From Bacteroidota bacterium (GTDB lineage Bacteria > Bacteroidota > Bacteroidia > B-17B0 > Aurantibacillaceae), in the NCBI GenBank assembly GCA_003153315.1, contig PLYA01000054.1, positions 124,001 to 188,000 of the forward strand: DNA of 64,000 bases, in the 5' to 3' direction. Positions 63,959 through 64,000 of this stretch are shown one piece after another; within the stretch, counting starts at the first letter, position 1; every line of letters begins with the position of its first letter. The notes under the pieces are model-generated. The model had not been told where the DNA came from. It worked only from the letters and a program-made list of their open reading frames with translations, and made no database searches. The position numbers and the translations under genes were made by a program.

Positions 63959-64000
63959 AACAAAAGCTAACAAGGAGAGCTGCTGTTAAAATATGTTAAG

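Noticed and set aside
1-64000. tRNA or rRNA genes, prophage or defence island
   Set aside because: I found no cloverleaf with conserved arms, no rRNA-like block, and no integrase, capsid, restriction or other defence genes.

Overview
The window looks like chromosomal DNA of an uncultivated or little-studied member of the Bacteroidota. Four secreted proteins end in type IX secretion (T9SS) sorting domains. Bacteroidota-type promoter boxes (TAnnTTTG) lie upstream of several genes. The gene set includes a TamL-like outer-membrane lipoprotein, TPR-SpoIIE regulators, a short arginine decarboxylase and DUF4153, DUF4337 and DUF4440 proteins, and the DNA is AT-rich. I saw no tRNA, rRNA, CRISPR array, phage or insertion-sequence transposase.

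Layout. 0-14 kb: the end of ribBA, rnr, two paralogous MORN-repeat proteins around a DUF4153 membrane protein, purN, lgt, a TamL-like protein, an RNA methyltransferase and an MsbA-like ABC exporter. 14-17.5 kb: divergent cyanophycin synthetase (cphA) and cyanophycinase (cphB). 17.7-26.7 kb: an MFS exporter, a BamE-like lipoprotein, an ABC-2 exporter pair, ftsK-lolA, and two related secreted proteins. 26.8-32.3 kb: arginine decarboxylase and arginase (divergent), argS, and isoaspartyl peptidase. With cphA/cphB these form a plausible pathway: make cyanophycin, cut it to beta-Asp-Arg, split that to Asp and Arg, and catabolise the Arg. 32.4-47.5 kb: secreted T9SS proteins (a GH44-like glycosidase, a YVTN propeller, others), a Tim44-like zinc-ribbon protein, two TPR or coiled-coil proteins that end exactly where a SpoIIE phosphatase domain would begin, a DnaJ/CbpM pair, and several unknown small proteins. 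47.7-51.3 kb: a UspA operon with two tiny proteins that are easy to miss, an SPFH-GYF protein and a DUF4440 lipoprotein. 51.4-55.7 kb: a flavoprotein, then marR-yceI-ygiD-like-small protein-pirin, a redox-type cluster with palindromic operator candidates. 55.9-64 kb: DUF4337, FKBP, two full TPR-SpoIIE phosphatases and clpB.

The most unusual content is the non-coding repeat landscape. There are two separate 21-bp minisatellites whose period keeps a heptapeptide frame. An identical 21-bp palindrome has inserted in-frame, but in different frames, inside argS and clpB. Two REP-like copies share ATTA-loop hairpins with compensatory stem changes. At least four MITE-like inverted-repeat elements lie between genes, one touching a stop codon. 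A frameshifted remnant of a TPR/SpoIIE linker lies just upstream of two intact versions of the same tail.
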